Below are positions 53,771 through 63,526 of a DNA stretch of 64,000 nt, one piece after another. Source of the stretch: G965232465 sp965276005. Lineage in GTDB: Bacteria; Pseudomonadota; Alphaproteobacteria; JAQWUY01. The position numbers and the translations under genes are program-made. The stretch covers positions 1,612,001-1,676,000 of the forward strand of contig OZ254962.1 in the NCBI GenBank assembly GCA_965276005.1. The letters are read 5' to 3'. Position 1 is the first letter of the stretch; each line of letters begins with the position of its first letter. The notes under the pieces are model-generated. The model was not told where the DNA came from. It did no database searches and worked only from the letters and a program-made list of their open reading frames with translations.

Positions 53771-54874
53771 ATGAGTACACTAAGGTTACAAAACATTTTT
53801 AAATCCTATGGCAAATTACAGGTTATCCACGGTGTATCGATGGATATACATTCAGGGGAATTTATTGTATTTGTCGGACCATCTGGGTGTGGTAAATCCA
53901 CCATGCTTCGCATGATTGCCGGCTTGGAAAACATCACCGATGGCAATGTATACATCGACGGGGAACTAGTAAATAACATCAGCCCCAACAAACGGGGTAT
54001 TTCCATGGTGTTTCAATCCTATTCTCTGTATCCCAGTATGAATGTGTACCAAAATATGGCGTTCGGTTTGCAACAAGCAAAACTGCCCAAAGGCGAAATC
54101 CATAAAAAGGTTATGGATACAGCACATTTGTTGCGGGTGGAAGATTTGCTAAAGAAAAAACCTTCTGAATTGTCCGGTGGGCAAAGCCAACGGGTCGCCA
54201 TTGGACGGGCGATTGTGCGGGATCCAAAAATATTTTTATTCGACGAGCCATTATCCAATCTGGATGCGGAGTTACGGATTCACATGCGAGCAGAAATGGC
54301 GGACATGCACCAACGCATGCAAAAAACCACTATATATGTGACTCACGATCAAGTGGAGGCAATGACCCTAGCCGACCGTATTGCCGTGTTCCACGATGGT
54401 GTGATAGAACAATTCGGCACCCCATTGGGGTTATATAACAACCCCAAAAATATCTTTGTAGCAGGTTTCTTGGGGTCACCAAAAATGAATTTTATTAATG
54501 CAACAGTACAATCTGAAAAAAGTGGACTATACATATCCATATCAGACACTACCCTTGCCGTACCACAAAGTAATACCATAAAAGATAGTGTACAGATTAC
54601 TGTGGGCATACGACCGGAAAATCTAGCAATCGTCATAGATAAAAACCCACATATCCAAGCAACCGTTCGATATGTAGAAAAACTGGGCAGTCAAACCTTT
54701 GTCTATTGTATGATAGACACCCCCCTAGGTGAAGTGGAAGTCACCACCCTGTTATTAGGGCAAAACCCTATAAAGCCCGGCGACAAAATAGGCTTAAACA
54801 TATTAAACCAAGACACCATACACTACTTTAACGCCGACACAGGCGATAACATACAGAACAAGACAGCAGACTGA
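53771..54874 (+). CDS. ABC sugar transporter ATP-binding protein (UgpC/MalK-like)
   Basis: A 367-residue ATPase with Walker A GPSGCGKST, signature LSGGQSQRV, Walker B IFLFDEPLSNLD and H-loop VTHDQVEAM, then a TOBE domain with ITVGIRPENL. It energises the importer for the GH116 substrate. Confidence 0.93.
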   Translation: MSTLRLQNIFKSYGKLQVIHGVSMDIHSGEFIVFVGPSGCGKSTMLRMIAGLENITDGNVYIDGELVNNISPNKRGISMVFQSYSLYPSMNVYQNMAFGLQQAKLPKGEIHKKVMDTAHLLRVEDLLKKKPSELSGGQSQRVAIGRAIVRDPKIFLFDEPLSNLDAELRIHMRAEMADMHQRMQKTTIYVTHDQVEAMTLADRIAVFHDGVIEQFGTPLGLYNNPKNIFVAGFLGSPKMNFINATVQSEKSGLYISISDTTLAVPQSNTIKDSVQITVGIRPENLAIVIDKNPHIQATVRYVEKLGSQTFVYCMIDTPLGEVEVTTLLLGQNPIKPGDKIGLNILNQDTIHYFNADTGDNIQNKTAD

Positions 54875-54999
54875 TCAGAATATGATATAACACAACTAAA
54901 TGCCAATCGTCCATTATGTCATAGTCAACGCCTGTTTATCAATCGGCAAGAGAGCGTTTAAGGCTTTGAAACCGCCCGATATAATAAAGCAACATGTTT

Positions 55000-55223
55000 T
55001 TATTTTATCCTTGAAAAAATGTGGAGCTGCACTGGATATATGTAAGCCGTAATAAAATGATTTTGTATAAATAGGTTTTGGATACCGCTTAGTTTTTCCA
55101 CCGTTTGCGTTTGAATATTCCCATCATGGGTGGTACCTACTTGTCCGCATAAATATATGGTGTCATTGTGTTTGACAATGCGGGACATTCTGGGGTTTTG
55201 GTCTGTATGGTCAATGCTTATGA
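55000..55223 (-). pseudogene. RidA-family gene remnant
   Basis: On the minus strand the sequence SIDHTDQNPRMSRIVKHNDT followed by IYLCGQVGTTHDGNIQTQTV is clearly the N-terminal part of a RidA/YjgF deaminase. The expected start codon position, after AAAGGATAATC, is ATA. After EKLSG the family sequence stops and the frame ends within about 25 unrelated residues, so the catalytic Arg region is missing. RidA proteins hydrolyse reactive imines, which fits next to an amine- or imine-producing oxidase; here the gene is broken. Confidence 0.65.
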
Positions 55224-56609
55224 TTATCCTTTCTTATGTGTACTCATTTGTTGTACGGTTATGGGCTTAAATGGGGCTCGCAATTTGTAATATCCTACGG
55301 TCTGCGGTGGGGTCTGGGTGTAGTGTGCTATCATTTGGGTAATTGTCAAGCCACAATATCGCCCTTGACAGAACCCCATACCACAGCGGTTAAACGATTT
55401 CATTTGATTGGGACCTTGTGCTCCGAATGAAATTGCCCGCATCACATCATCAGCGGTTTTTTCTTCACATCGGCATACGATGGTATCACCTGTGGGAATA
55501 GTATAGGTGGGATTGGGGGCGTATAAGGTGTTTAAAAAAGTGCGGGCGTGGGTGGCTTTTTTGCGGTGTTTTGCGTATGTTTGCAAGGTCGACTCACATA
55601 CAGCATACCCCAGTGCTTTCGCCACATATAATGCGGTTTCGTGACCGGCGTATTCGGCAACTTTTGCCCCGCCAATCTGTACCCCATCACCAACCGCATA
55701 GACACCGTTGACAGAGGTCTGAAAATCGTTGCCCACCGTAACCACCCAACAGCTGTTTGAATCGTCCCACACGGTGTCACAGCCTATAGCATGGGCGATG
55801 TTGATATTCGGTACAACCCCTTGGTGGATGCAGACTGTGTCTGTTTGTAAGTGGTGGGATACACCATTTATATCATACGACACTCCATCGGCAACATGCC
55901 CGCCAGTGATTTTAATGTTGGTGGCGTTACGGATATAAGGGATTTTTGCACAGCGGATTTTCCATATAAGTTTTAATCCTTTGAGCAACACTTTCCATCC
56001 TCTCAGGGCATCTAGCAACTGTGCGAGTGCATTTTTGTATGCCCCCTTTGAGGTTGTGTCGATAATGCATTGCACCGGCACACCCGCTTGTATATATTGG
56101 GCAACTAATAAAGACAATAATGGACCAGAGCCGATAAAAACTGCATTCTCTGCCACTACGCCAGAGGTCTTTAACAAGATCTGAACCCCCCCAACGGTCA
56201 CAACCCCCGCCTTTGTCCAGCCGTTTATGGGCATGGGGCGTTCGATTGCTCCATTTGCTAAAATAATTTTGCGGGCACTGCAGACTATGCTGGTTTGGGT
56301 GTGCGATTGGGTGGTGTATATGTGTATGTTTGTGTCGTTACACTCTAGGTTCCATACGGTTGTGCTGTGATAATGGGTTATATTGGGGGCATTCTGTACT
56401 TGGTCGGTTAAGGTGCGACCATATACATATTCGCCCCCTAATATTTTTTCTCCATCAATGGGACAATCGCCCACATTGCGGTATATTTGCCCGCCTAGGT
56501 TTGGGTTTTCGTCTACCAGCACTACCTGCATTCCATGTTGTGCTAGGGTAATGGCACTTGCCATGCCTGCGGGACCAGCACCGATAATAGCAACATCATA
56601 TGTAGTCAT
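55224..56609 (-). CDS. FAD/NAD(P)-dependent oxidoreductase, HcnB/opine-oxidase-alpha-like
   Basis: A 461-residue flavoprotein. The N-terminus MTTYDVAIIGAGPAGMASAI holds the FAD motif; a central second fold and a C-terminal (2Fe-2S)-like segment with CRCEEKTADDV and NRCGMGFCQGRYCG follow. Such proteins are subunits of heteromeric amino-acid dehydrogenases, opine oxidases and HCN synthase. The start at 56609 overlaps the stop of the ferredoxin-like subunit gene (ATGA). Confidence 0.85.
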   Translation of the reverse strand: MTTYDVAIIGAGPAGMASAITLAQHGMQVVLVDENPNLGGQIYRNVGDCPIDGEKILGGEYVYGRTLTDQVQNAPNITHYHSTTVWNLECNDTNIHIYTTQSHTQTSIVCSARKIILANGAIERPMPINGWTKAGVVTVGGVQILLKTSGVVAENAVFIGSGPLLSLLVAQYIQAGVPVQCIIDTTSKGAYKNALAQLLDALRGWKVLLKGLKLIWKIRCAKIPYIRNATNIKITGGHVADGVSYDINGVSHHLQTDTVCIHQGVVPNINIAHAIGCDTVWDDSNSCWVVTVGNDFQTSVNGVYAVGDGVQIGGAKVAEYAGHETALYVAKALGYAVCESTLQTYAKHRKKATHARTFLNTLYAPNPTYTIPTGDTIVCRCEEKTADDVMRAISFGAQGPNQMKSFNRCGMGFCQGRYCGLTITQMIAHYTQTPPQTVGYYKLRAPFKPITVQQMSTHKKG

Positions 56610-56929
56610 GGTGTTGGCTCCTGCTTCGTATATAGGTGTGCTGTATCTAGCGTGCCGTGTTGATAGCGAATCTGCATTTGGTCGGCAACGATTGTCAAAC
56701 AAGCTTGTACATTGGCGGTGCCATCAATTTCCATCAGACAATCATAACATGCCCCCATAAAGCAATATGGGCTTCGGGGTGTGTTACTGACCGCCGTGTG
56801 GCGTGTATATTTGTGATTGTGTTCCATTAACAACGATGCCACCGTTTGCCCTGTGCGTGCAGGGGTAGACACACCATTGATAAACACGGTTATCGTTTTA
56901 TCAGGCGGGGGGACAATGGATTTAAACAT
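56606..56929 (-). CDS. (2Fe-2S)-binding subunit, HcnA-like
   Basis: A 107-residue iron-sulfur subunit. A ferredoxin-like fold is indicated by TITVFINGVSTPARTGQTVA and the cysteines of CFMGACYDCLMEIDG with a further Cys in VQACLT. It is the electron-transfer subunit of HcnABC/opine-oxidase-type complexes. The start at 56929 lies within the end of the beta-subunit gene, overlapping it by 8 bp. Confidence 0.82.
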   Translation of the reverse strand: MFKSIVPPPDKTITVFINGVSTPARTGQTVASLLMEHNHKYTRHTAVSNTPRSPYCFMGACYDCLMEIDGTANVQACLTIVADQMQIRYQHGTLDTAHLYTKQEPTP

Positions 56930-58082
56930 ACATATGTCCTTTTGCATTTTTGGCTGTTTGCAATCGTTTTGGCGACAGTGCCACAATATCTGGTGGACAT
57001 TGTCCCGATACCACATATTTTGCATAAGTATAGGCATGGTATGCACACATGGTAACACCGCTGTGCAATGCCACACCGTATGCGTTATGGTTTTGGGCAT
57101 ATATGGGGGCATTATCGGGGGTTAAAATGCGCATCGCCCCCCAGCATCGTACCACATTTACATGTGCCAATATGGGAAAAATTCGTATTGCTCGCTGTGT
57201 AATAAATTGCATGCCAGCAGCGGTTGTATCGGGGGCGGTAGGATCGTCTTCGTGGGTTTCGCCCATCATAATACTGCCTTCAATATTTTGGCGAATTTGT
57301 AACGATGGGATGTCCAGTAAAGGCTTTACCTTTTCTGTAACGACAATCTGCCCCCGTTGACTACGAATGGGCATATGCAACCCTACCATGTCACCAAATT
57401 TTTGATTGGCAAGCCCCATTGCCAAGATGATTTTTTCCGCCCGAATAATGCTAGATTTTGTTTGTACTTGATATACGCCATCTGGGGCGGAGGGGGGCGT
57501 TATGGTGGTAATGTGTACGCCTGTTTTTATACTGCCTCCCTTGGCGATGATGCCTTGCCACAGGGCATATAAGGTATTTAAGGGGTTGGCAATGCCATTC
57601 TGCACACAATAATATGCCCCAATCACATCCTTACCTAAGTGTGGATAGGTTTTTAATAATGCCTCACGGGGACGAAATTCGTAATCGAAATCGGGGGAAT
57701 GGGACTTGGCGATTTGCAATTTTTTTTCGTGTTGTTTACGGGCAGTTTCATCGAGAAAGAAGTTTAACCCGCCCGTATGCACATGCCCTATGTCAATATC
57801 TGTTTCTTGTTCTAGTTGCAGGGAAAGGGTATCCCATTGGCGGGCAGTTTGTTGTGCCAAACGGGCATAAGCGGGATAGTCCCAGCCTTTGCTTTCCACC
57901 CATACCAGACCAAAATTGCCCCTTGATGCCCGTATGTCCGTATCACTGCCATCAACCATCATCACCTTTTCGCCTAAATTAACGATACCATAGGCGATGG
58001 ATGCCCCAACGATACCACCGCCCACTACCAAGTAAGGTACTTCGGCAATAACCGCATTATTTTCGAAGTGTGATTGTATCAT
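56922..58082 (-). CDS. FAD-dependent oxidoreductase (DAO family), HcnC/opine-oxidase-beta-like
   Basis: A 386-residue D-amino-acid-oxidase-type protein. The FAD motif is LVVGGGIVGASIAYGI near residue 20, and later segments are GGLNFFLDE, ILAMGLANQKFGDMVGLHMP and GALRI-like MRILTPDNAPIY. It is the catalytic subunit in three-gene complexes oxidising D-amino acids, hydroxyproline, glycine or opines. It is the first of three coupled oxidase genes and follows the importer genes at 58099-62042. Confidence 0.84.
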   Translation of the reverse strand: MIQSHFENNAVIAEVPYLVVGGGIVGASIAYGIVNLGEKVMMVDGSDTDIRASRGNFGLVWVESKGWDYPAYARLAQQTARQWDTLSLQLEQETDIDIGHVHTGGLNFFLDETARKQHEKKLQIAKSHSPDFDYEFRPREALLKTYPHLGKDVIGAYYCVQNGIANPLNTLYALWQGIIAKGGSIKTGVHITTITPPSAPDGVYQVQTKSSIIRAEKIILAMGLANQKFGDMVGLHMPIRSQRGQIVVTEKVKPLLDIPSLQIRQNIEGSIMMGETHEDDPTAPDTTAAGMQFITQRAIRIFPILAHVNVVRCWGAMRILTPDNAPIYAQNHNAYGVALHSGVTMCAYHAYTYAKYVVSGQCPPDIVALSPKRLQTAKNAKGHMYV

Positions 58083-58098
58083 GACAATGTACCGTGTA

Positions 58099-58896
58099 TT
58101 ATTTGCCTTTGCCCATTAACACCTTATCCAAGCCATAAAACTTTTCAAGGATAAACATTAAAATTAGGGTAAAGAATATAATCACTGCGGATACGGAAGC
58201 CACCAATGGATCAATGGTTTCCATAATATGGTGGTACATCCGCACAGGCAATGTCATGGTTTCTGGCGATGCAATAAATGCGGACATGGTCAGTTCGTCA
58301 AAACTGGTGATAAAGGCGAGAATACTGCCCCCAGCAACCCCCGGCATAATCATCGGCAGGGTCAGCCTGCAAAATACCACCCACGCATTTGCCCCCAGCG
58401 ATACGCCCGCTTGTTCCACCGATGGATCCATGCCTGTAACAGAGGCTAGTACCAATCGCATAGTATAAGGGGTAATTAAAATCACATGGGCAAGGCTGAC
58501 TCCGAAAAAAGTACCGCTTAAACCTATTTGTGATAAGAATTGCAGAAATGCCACCCCTAAGACCAAATGGGGTATCATCATCGGTGACATCAGAAACGAC
58601 ATAATCACATTTCTGCCGATAAAGCGATAGCGGGCAAAGGCAAGGGAGGCGGGAATGGCGATAATCACCGAAATAAAAGTCGATACCAATGCCAAAATAA
58701 AACTAAATTTAAACGCATCGATAAAGTCTTGGCTGTGCAAGATGGCTTTAAACCACCGTAAACTTGCCCCATCAAATGGCATAGACAAGTACCCTTTGTC
58801 CGTAAATGCCACCAGACACACGATTGCCAAAGGTAACAAGATAAAACCCACAAATAGGGTATGAAACAGCAGGGAAAACAAACCATTTTTTGTCAT
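58099..58896 (-). CDS. ABC transporter permease (PotC-like)
   Basis: A 265-residue permease with about six transmembrane segments and the EAA loop EQAGVSLGANAWVVFCRLTL. It resembles PotC-type permeases for polyamines or opines. Its start overlaps the previous permease stop by 4 bp. Confidence 0.88.
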   Translation of the reverse strand: MTKNGLFSLLFHTLFVGFILLPLAIVCLVAFTDKGYLSMPFDGASLRWFKAILHSQDFIDAFKFSFILALVSTFISVIIAIPASLAFARYRFIGRNVIMSFLMSPMMIPHLVLGVAFLQFLSQIGLSGTFFGVSLAHVILITPYTMRLVLASVTGMDPSVEQAGVSLGANAWVVFCRLTLPMIMPGVAGGSILAFITSFDELTMSAFIASPETMTLPVRMYHHIMETIDPLVASVSAVIIFFTLILMFILEKFYGLDKVLMGKGK

Positions 58897-59759
58897 GAAT
58901 AAAACACCTCCTTGTACTTGTTTTCGATATAGGCATTGTAACTGGTGATAATCAGTACCACGGATACTAACAAGATAAGGGCAATTGCCGCCCCTAACGG
59001 CCAGTCAAGGTTATTTAGATATTCGTCATAGGCGGTGGTGGCAACGACTTTTAACCGCCGTCCTCCAAGCATTGCCGGTGTGGCAAAGGCACTGGCGGAC
59101 AAGGCAAATACAATCAGGCTTCCCGATAATATGCCCGGCATAATTTGTGGGATAATGATTCGGCGAAACACGATAAAATGCGATGCCCCCAATGAAATAC
59201 CCGCATTTTCTGTTTCGCAGTTGATTTTTTGCAACGATGCCCATACGGAAATAACGATAAATGGTACCAGTACATGTACCAAGCCGGCAATGACCGCCCC
59301 TGCTGTGTACAGCATGTCCAAGGGTTCTTCGATAATACCGATGCTCATAAGGATACTGTTGATAGTGCCATTAGATCCCATTACAATTGCCCACCCCAAA
59401 GTTCTTACGACCACAGAAATCAGCAACGGACCAAGAATAATCACCAAGAAAAACGCATTCCATGGGCGACGCATACGGAATAAAACATACGCTTCAAAGG
59501 TACCAAGTACAATGCAAATTAGGCTGACCACTGCTGAAATCCAAAAGGTACGCCAAAAGATTTTTAAGAAATAGGTGTCTGTCACCACCTCGATATAATT
59601 ATGCCACCCATAATCGTTGGTGTACAGTCCTGTTTGCGGGTTAAAGGTATTGAAACTGAGAATGACCGTCATCAATAAGGGGGTAAGTAACATAGTGCCG
59701 AACACCACAATTGCAGGACCATTTAACAGGTAAGGACGGATTTTATTATTATATAGCAT
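58893..59759 (-). CDS. ABC transporter permease (PotB-like)
   Basis: A 288-residue permease with about six transmembrane segments and the EAA loop ENAGISLGASHFIVFRRIII. The start at 59759 (MLYNNKIRP) is chosen for its strong AAAGGAGGGG site; a 20-codon extension overlaps the ATPase gene and is unlikely. Confidence 0.88.
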   Translation of the reverse strand: MLYNNKIRPYLLNGPAIVVFGTMLLTPLLMTVILSFNTFNPQTGLYTNDYGWHNYIEVVTDTYFLKIFWRTFWISAVVSLICIVLGTFEAYVLFRMRRPWNAFFLVIILGPLLISVVVRTLGWAIVMGSNGTINSILMSIGIIEEPLDMLYTAGAVIAGLVHVLVPFIVISVWASLQKINCETENAGISLGASHFIVFRRIIIPQIMPGILSGSLIVFALSASAFATPAMLGGRRLKVVATTAYDEYLNNLDWPLGAAIALILLVSVVLIITSYNAYIENKYKEVFYS

Positions 59760-59772
59760 GTTATCCCCTCCT

Positions 59773-60801
59773 TTATGCGGGCAAGAACGCCACTTTGTCT
59801 GTGTCGATATGCAGGGCAACTTCGGTGCCGATAACCGTATCTTTTATCCAACTGTCCGCAGATACGATACTCAATGTGCCGTGCGGTGTGTGTGTATCAA
59901 TTAACCAATGCCCACCCATAAACACACGGTCGGTAATTTTACCCACCATGTCCGTATCGGTTTTTTGCGATACAGGAGTAATTTTGATATGTTCTGGTCG
60001 TACAATCATATGGGCATTTTTATCTGCTGATTTTTGGGCGGTATATAAGGGAGTGCAGGTGCCGTTACTGTCCAGATGTGCGGGCAATAGGTTCGATTTG
60101 CCCAAGAATGTACACACAAACAGCGATTGTGGGGCATCATACATGGACACAGGGTCATCAATTTGTTCAATTTTACCTTGATTCATAATCGCCACACGAT
60201 CGGAAATAGCCAACGCTTCAGCTTGGTCATGCGTAACCATAACGGTAGTAATGTTTAAGTGCTGTTGGATACGGCGAAGCTCATTTTGCATGTCTCCACG
60301 GATTTTGGCATCCAAGGCAGATAAGGGTTCGTCTAGTAACAATAACGGCGGTTCAATGACCAACGCCCGTGCCAGTGCCACCCGTTGCCGTTGCCCCCCT
60401 GACAGGGCAGAAGGGTACTTGTCCGCATGTACGGTTAATTCAACCAAATCCAGTTTTTCAAAAACCTGTTTTTTGATGGTGTGTTTATCAATTTTTCGCA
60501 TTTCCAAGCCAAACGCCACATTTTCAAATACGGTCATATGGGGGAACAGAGCGTAACTTTGGAACATAATGCCAATACCTCGCTGATGGGCGGGTTTTTG
60601 GGTGATGTCTTCGCCGTCCAGAATGACTTGCCCTTGCGTGGGGGTGGTAAAGCCCGCAACCATTTGTAATGTGGTCGTCTTACCACAACCACTGGGACCA
60701 AGTAAAGATACCAATTCACCGGTTTCAATGGTTAAATTTACCATATCAACAGCGGTAAAGTCGCCATATCGCTTGTGGATATTGTTAAGCGTAAGAACCA
60801 T
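59773..60801 (-). CDS. ABC transporter ATP-binding protein (PotA-like)
   Basis: A 342-residue ATPase. Walker A GPSGCGKTT, signature LSGGQRQRV, Walker B LLLLDEPLSALD and H-loop VTHDQAEAL are all intact, with a C-terminal TOBE region (VRPEHIKITPV). It energises the importer of the oxidase cluster. Confidence 0.92.
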   Translation of the reverse strand: MVLTLNNIHKRYGDFTAVDMVNLTIETGELVSLLGPSGCGKTTTLQMVAGFTTPTQGQVILDGEDITQKPAHQRGIGIMFQSYALFPHMTVFENVAFGLEMRKIDKHTIKKQVFEKLDLVELTVHADKYPSALSGGQRQRVALARALVIEPPLLLLDEPLSALDAKIRGDMQNELRRIQQHLNITTVMVTHDQAEALAISDRVAIMNQGKIEQIDDPVSMYDAPQSLFVCTFLGKSNLLPAHLDSNGTCTPLYTAQKSADKNAHMIVRPEHIKITPVSQKTDTDMVGKITDRVFMGGHWLIDTHTPHGTLSIVSADSWIKDTVIGTEVALHIDTDKVAFLPA

Positions 60802-60969
60802 ATTCTTTTCCTTTTTGCTGATGGGGGCAACCCGCTATGGCAATGCCATTATTTAGGTGTGTTCGTCCCCCTGCTTTGCCGACATATATTTGTATACTTT
60901 ATAAATATCAATGATTGATATGTCACAATTTTTGTAATACGGATATTTTTTTCGTATAAGAGAGAGCGT

Positions 60970-60992
60970 ATAACACTCTCCCTTAGTGTTAT
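60970..60992 (-). terminator. Hairpin after the PotD-like gene
   Basis: ATAACACT (60970-60977) pairs with AGTGTTAT (60985-60992), immediately after the stop of the binding-protein gene and before the ATPase gene. It is similar in position to hairpins in the two other ABC operons and likely modulates downstream expression. Confidence 0.45.
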
Positions 60993-61007
60993 GATAGGAT
61001 TAAGAAA

Positions 61008-62042
61008 TTATTCGATTTCCCGGGTCCAGCGTTTTGTCCAGTCTGCACGGTGTTTGTTAATCTCGTTCCAGTCGTACTTTTTCATCGCATTCAGTACTTT
61101 TGGATCAGAAGGTAACGATGCCGCCAATGTTGGGTCTAATTTGACAGTTTTACTCACAGGTCCCCAAGATTTTTTCTCAGCCAACAGCTGTTGCATTTCT
61201 GGGGATACGATGTGGGCGATTAACTTCTGGGCTAGGTCAGCATTTTTACCGCCTTTAACTGCACAAAGTGCCGCTTGCAGGGGAATAGCCCCTTCGGTTG
61301 GGTATGCCATTTCGATGCTAAACCCAGTGTCCGCCAAGGACTTTGCACGGGAAGATCCCCATACTGCCATAGCAATTTCACCGTTTTGGAACATCTCAGA
61401 AATTTTACCAGAAGATGGTTCATATGCCCGTACATTCGGGGTTACTTTTTCTGCAAAGAAGTCAAACCCGGGATCGATGTTGTCCACGCCCCCGCCTTTA
61501 ATGTCCGCAGCCGCAACTAATGCCAGCAAGCCATATCCGTTGGTAATCGGTGGTACAACCACTTTACCTTTGTAAATTGGGTTGCCGATGTCCAGCCAAG
61601 AAGTGGGTTTTGACCAGCCTTTTTTCTCAAAATACGCAGGGCTGTATGCCAGACCCGTTGCGATGATGCCCATACCAATCGCCTTGTTGTCTTTAAAGTG
61701 GGCAATTGGATATACACCATCAACTGTAGATGTGTCAATGCGGGTACAAAGACCGTAATCGATCGCCTGCATCATGGGACCATCATCGATCATTGCCACA
61801 TCCATTTCTGGGTTGTTGCGTTGTGCTTGCAAGCGGGCTAGGCTGTCTGTAGATTTGCCGGGGGTGTAAATGATTTTTACACTATACTTTTTTTCGAAAC
61901 TTGGGAAAATCAGTTCTTTAAAGACTTGTTCGGACGATCCACCATATCCTGCAATATACATTTTTGTTTCCGCTATTGCACCGCTTGCCATCATGGCAAT
62001 TCCTAATCCAGCAGTGACCGTTAATAATACTTTTTTGTTCAT
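61008..62042 (-). CDS. ABC transporter substrate-binding protein (PotD-like)
   Basis: A 344-residue periplasmic protein with a signal peptide ending in MASGAIA. Segments MYIAGYGGSSEQVFKELIFP, MDVAMIDDGPMMQAIDYGLC and IAMAVWGSSRAKSL are typical of the PotD/PotF/spermidine-putrescine or opine-binding group. It is the first gene of the importer-oxidase operon, divergent from a LysR regulator. The ligand is likely the oxidase substrate. Confidence 0.88.
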   Translation of the reverse strand: MNKKVLLTVTAGLGIAMMASGAIAETKMYIAGYGGSSEQVFKELIFPSFEKKYSVKIIYTPGKSTDSLARLQAQRNNPEMDVAMIDDGPMMQAIDYGLCTRIDTSTVDGVYPIAHFKDNKAIGMGIIATGLAYSPAYFEKKGWSKPTSWLDIGNPIYKGKVVVPPITNGYGLLALVAAADIKGGGVDNIDPGFDFFAEKVTPNVRAYEPSSGKISEMFQNGEIAMAVWGSSRAKSLADTGFSIEMAYPTEGAIPLQAALCAVKGGKNADLAQKLIAHIVSPEMQQLLAEKKSWGPVSKTVKLDPTLAASLPSDPKVLNAMKKYDWNEINKHRADWTKRWTREIE

Positions 62043-62211
62043 AAATCTCTCCTAACTGTTAATAATAAAGGCACCTTTATGCAGAGTTTAAAATAATTAA
62101 CCATACATACGACTAGCACTATACACAAAAGAGTATATAAAATCTAATACTAATATTGCAATATATTATACAAAAATGTTATACTTATTTAAAGTAAGAG
62201 GAGAGTCATAG

Positions 62212-63129
62212 ATGAATTTTAAACAATTGCAAGCATTCCGTATGGTGGTGAAATTGGGAACAGTGACTAAGGCATCACATTTTTTACACATGCAACAACC
62301 CTCGGTCAGTCGTATGGTTTCTGATTTGGAGAATACTTTGGGATTCGCCCTGTTTACCCGCAGTAAAGGACGGTTATTATTGACCCAATCGGGGCGGTTA
62401 TTTTATGAACAAGTGGAACACCATTTTGACAGCTTAAATTCCTTATCCCATCAGGCACAATCTATTCGGGCAAATATGACCGAATCTTTGCGGATTGTGG
62501 CGGCACCGACTTTGTCGCATGCGTTGGTCACCGATGCTCTTGCAGTATTTTATAAACAAAACCCCTCGTATACCATGCATATGATGACCCACTCGTCAGA
62601 GCGGATTATGGAACTTATGCAACAACAGGCGTTTGATTTAGCATTTTGCTTAACGCCTAATACCTACTATGATTTAAACATGGATTTAATTGGTAGTTTA
62701 CAAGCGTGCTGTGTCATTAGAAAAGACCACCCTTTGGCACAAAAACAGGTCATAGAAATGACGGATTTGTCCGCTGCAAACATTATTCTACCAGACCCTA
62801 GATATACATATAGTGTGCCATTGGAAAAAAAATTACAACAAGTGGAGGGGACATGCAAAGTGATTGCCACCGCCATGCTGTCATCCGTTGCCTGTCGCAT
62901 GGTTAAAAACGGTATGGGTATTGCCATCACAGAACCAATGTCGTCTATGGACGATATTCCCGATACGGACACCAGCAATGTGGTCATTCGTCCATTAATG
63001 GCAAACATATCGTTTTCATACTGGGCAATATACAACCCCAGTTTAGCTGATGGTACAGTGATTCAAAATTTTGTAACCTATATTAAAACCCGTTTTAATC
63101 ACCACTTTAAAGACTTTGAGGTGAAGTGA
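62212..63129 (+). CDS. LysR-family regulator of the importer-oxidase operon
   Basis: A 305-residue LysR protein. The HTH is in FKQLQAFRMVVKLGTVTKAS followed by QQPSVSRMVSDLENTLGFAL, with a C-terminal effector domain. It is divergent from the binding-protein gene at 62042, the usual place for a LysR activator, and shares the 169-bp promoter region. Related opine regulators (OccR/NocR type) have this layout. Confidence 0.88.
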   Translation: MNFKQLQAFRMVVKLGTVTKASHFLHMQQPSVSRMVSDLENTLGFALFTRSKGRLLLTQSGRLFYEQVEHHFDSLNSLSHQAQSIRANMTESLRIVAAPTLSHALVTDALAVFYKQNPSYTMHMMTHSSERIMELMQQQAFDLAFCLTPNTYYDLNMDLIGSLQACCVIRKDHPLAQKQVIEMTDLSAANIILPDPRYTYSVPLEKKLQQVEGTCKVIATAMLSSVACRMVKNGMGIAITEPMSSMDDIPDTDTSNVVIRPLMANISFSYWAIYNPSLADGTVIQNFVTYIKTRFNHHFKDFEVK

Positions 63130-63235
63130 AAGTCATAATTGTACCTTACATCGTTAAAAATCGCCGATTAAAATCGAAAAAAAAAAAAAAAATCTCTGAG
63201 AAATGGATCCGAAAATCTAGACAATATGTTAAGAT

Positions 63236-63526
63236 ATGATTTACACTATTAAAGGAGTACTCGATATTCGACATGCACAAGCAGACTTGCCAAAATTGGC
63301 AGCCCATGTCGCCAATGGGCGAGGGGTGCGGATTGTCAACGACAAACAAAAAATGTTGTTGCTGGACGAAGACACTTTGCCCGCCGAATTAGCGGATACG
63401 CTGTGGCATGTGTTAGAAAAGCAAAAATCTATGGACGAAACCGCATACTTGATGTCCAATCCTGCGAATGTAGAAAGGCTCTTGGAAAGTCGTAGACAAA
63501 TGAAAGCAAAACAAAAAAATGTATGA
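63236..63526 (+). CDS. Phd/YefM-family antitoxin
   Basis: A 96-residue antitoxin-like protein. The N-terminal half (VLDIRHAQADLPKLAAHVAN, VRIVNDKQKMLLL) has the Phd/YefM DNA-binding pattern; the C-terminal half is charged and helical (VERLLESRRQMKAKQ) and would wrap the toxin. It overlaps the YoeB-like toxin gene. The ribosome site before ATG 63236 is weak. Confidence 0.72.
   Translation: MIYTIKGVLDIRHAQADLPKLAAHVANGRGVRIVNDKQKMLLLDEDTLPAELADTLWHVLEKQKSMDETAYLMSNPANVERLLESRRQMKAKQKNV

Noticed and set aside
63177..63192. Run of 16 A between the LysR and antitoxin genes as a phase-variation tract
   Set aside because: It lies about 45 bp before the antitoxin start outside any coding sequence and no promoter elements are clearly placed around it; noted only as a homopolymer.
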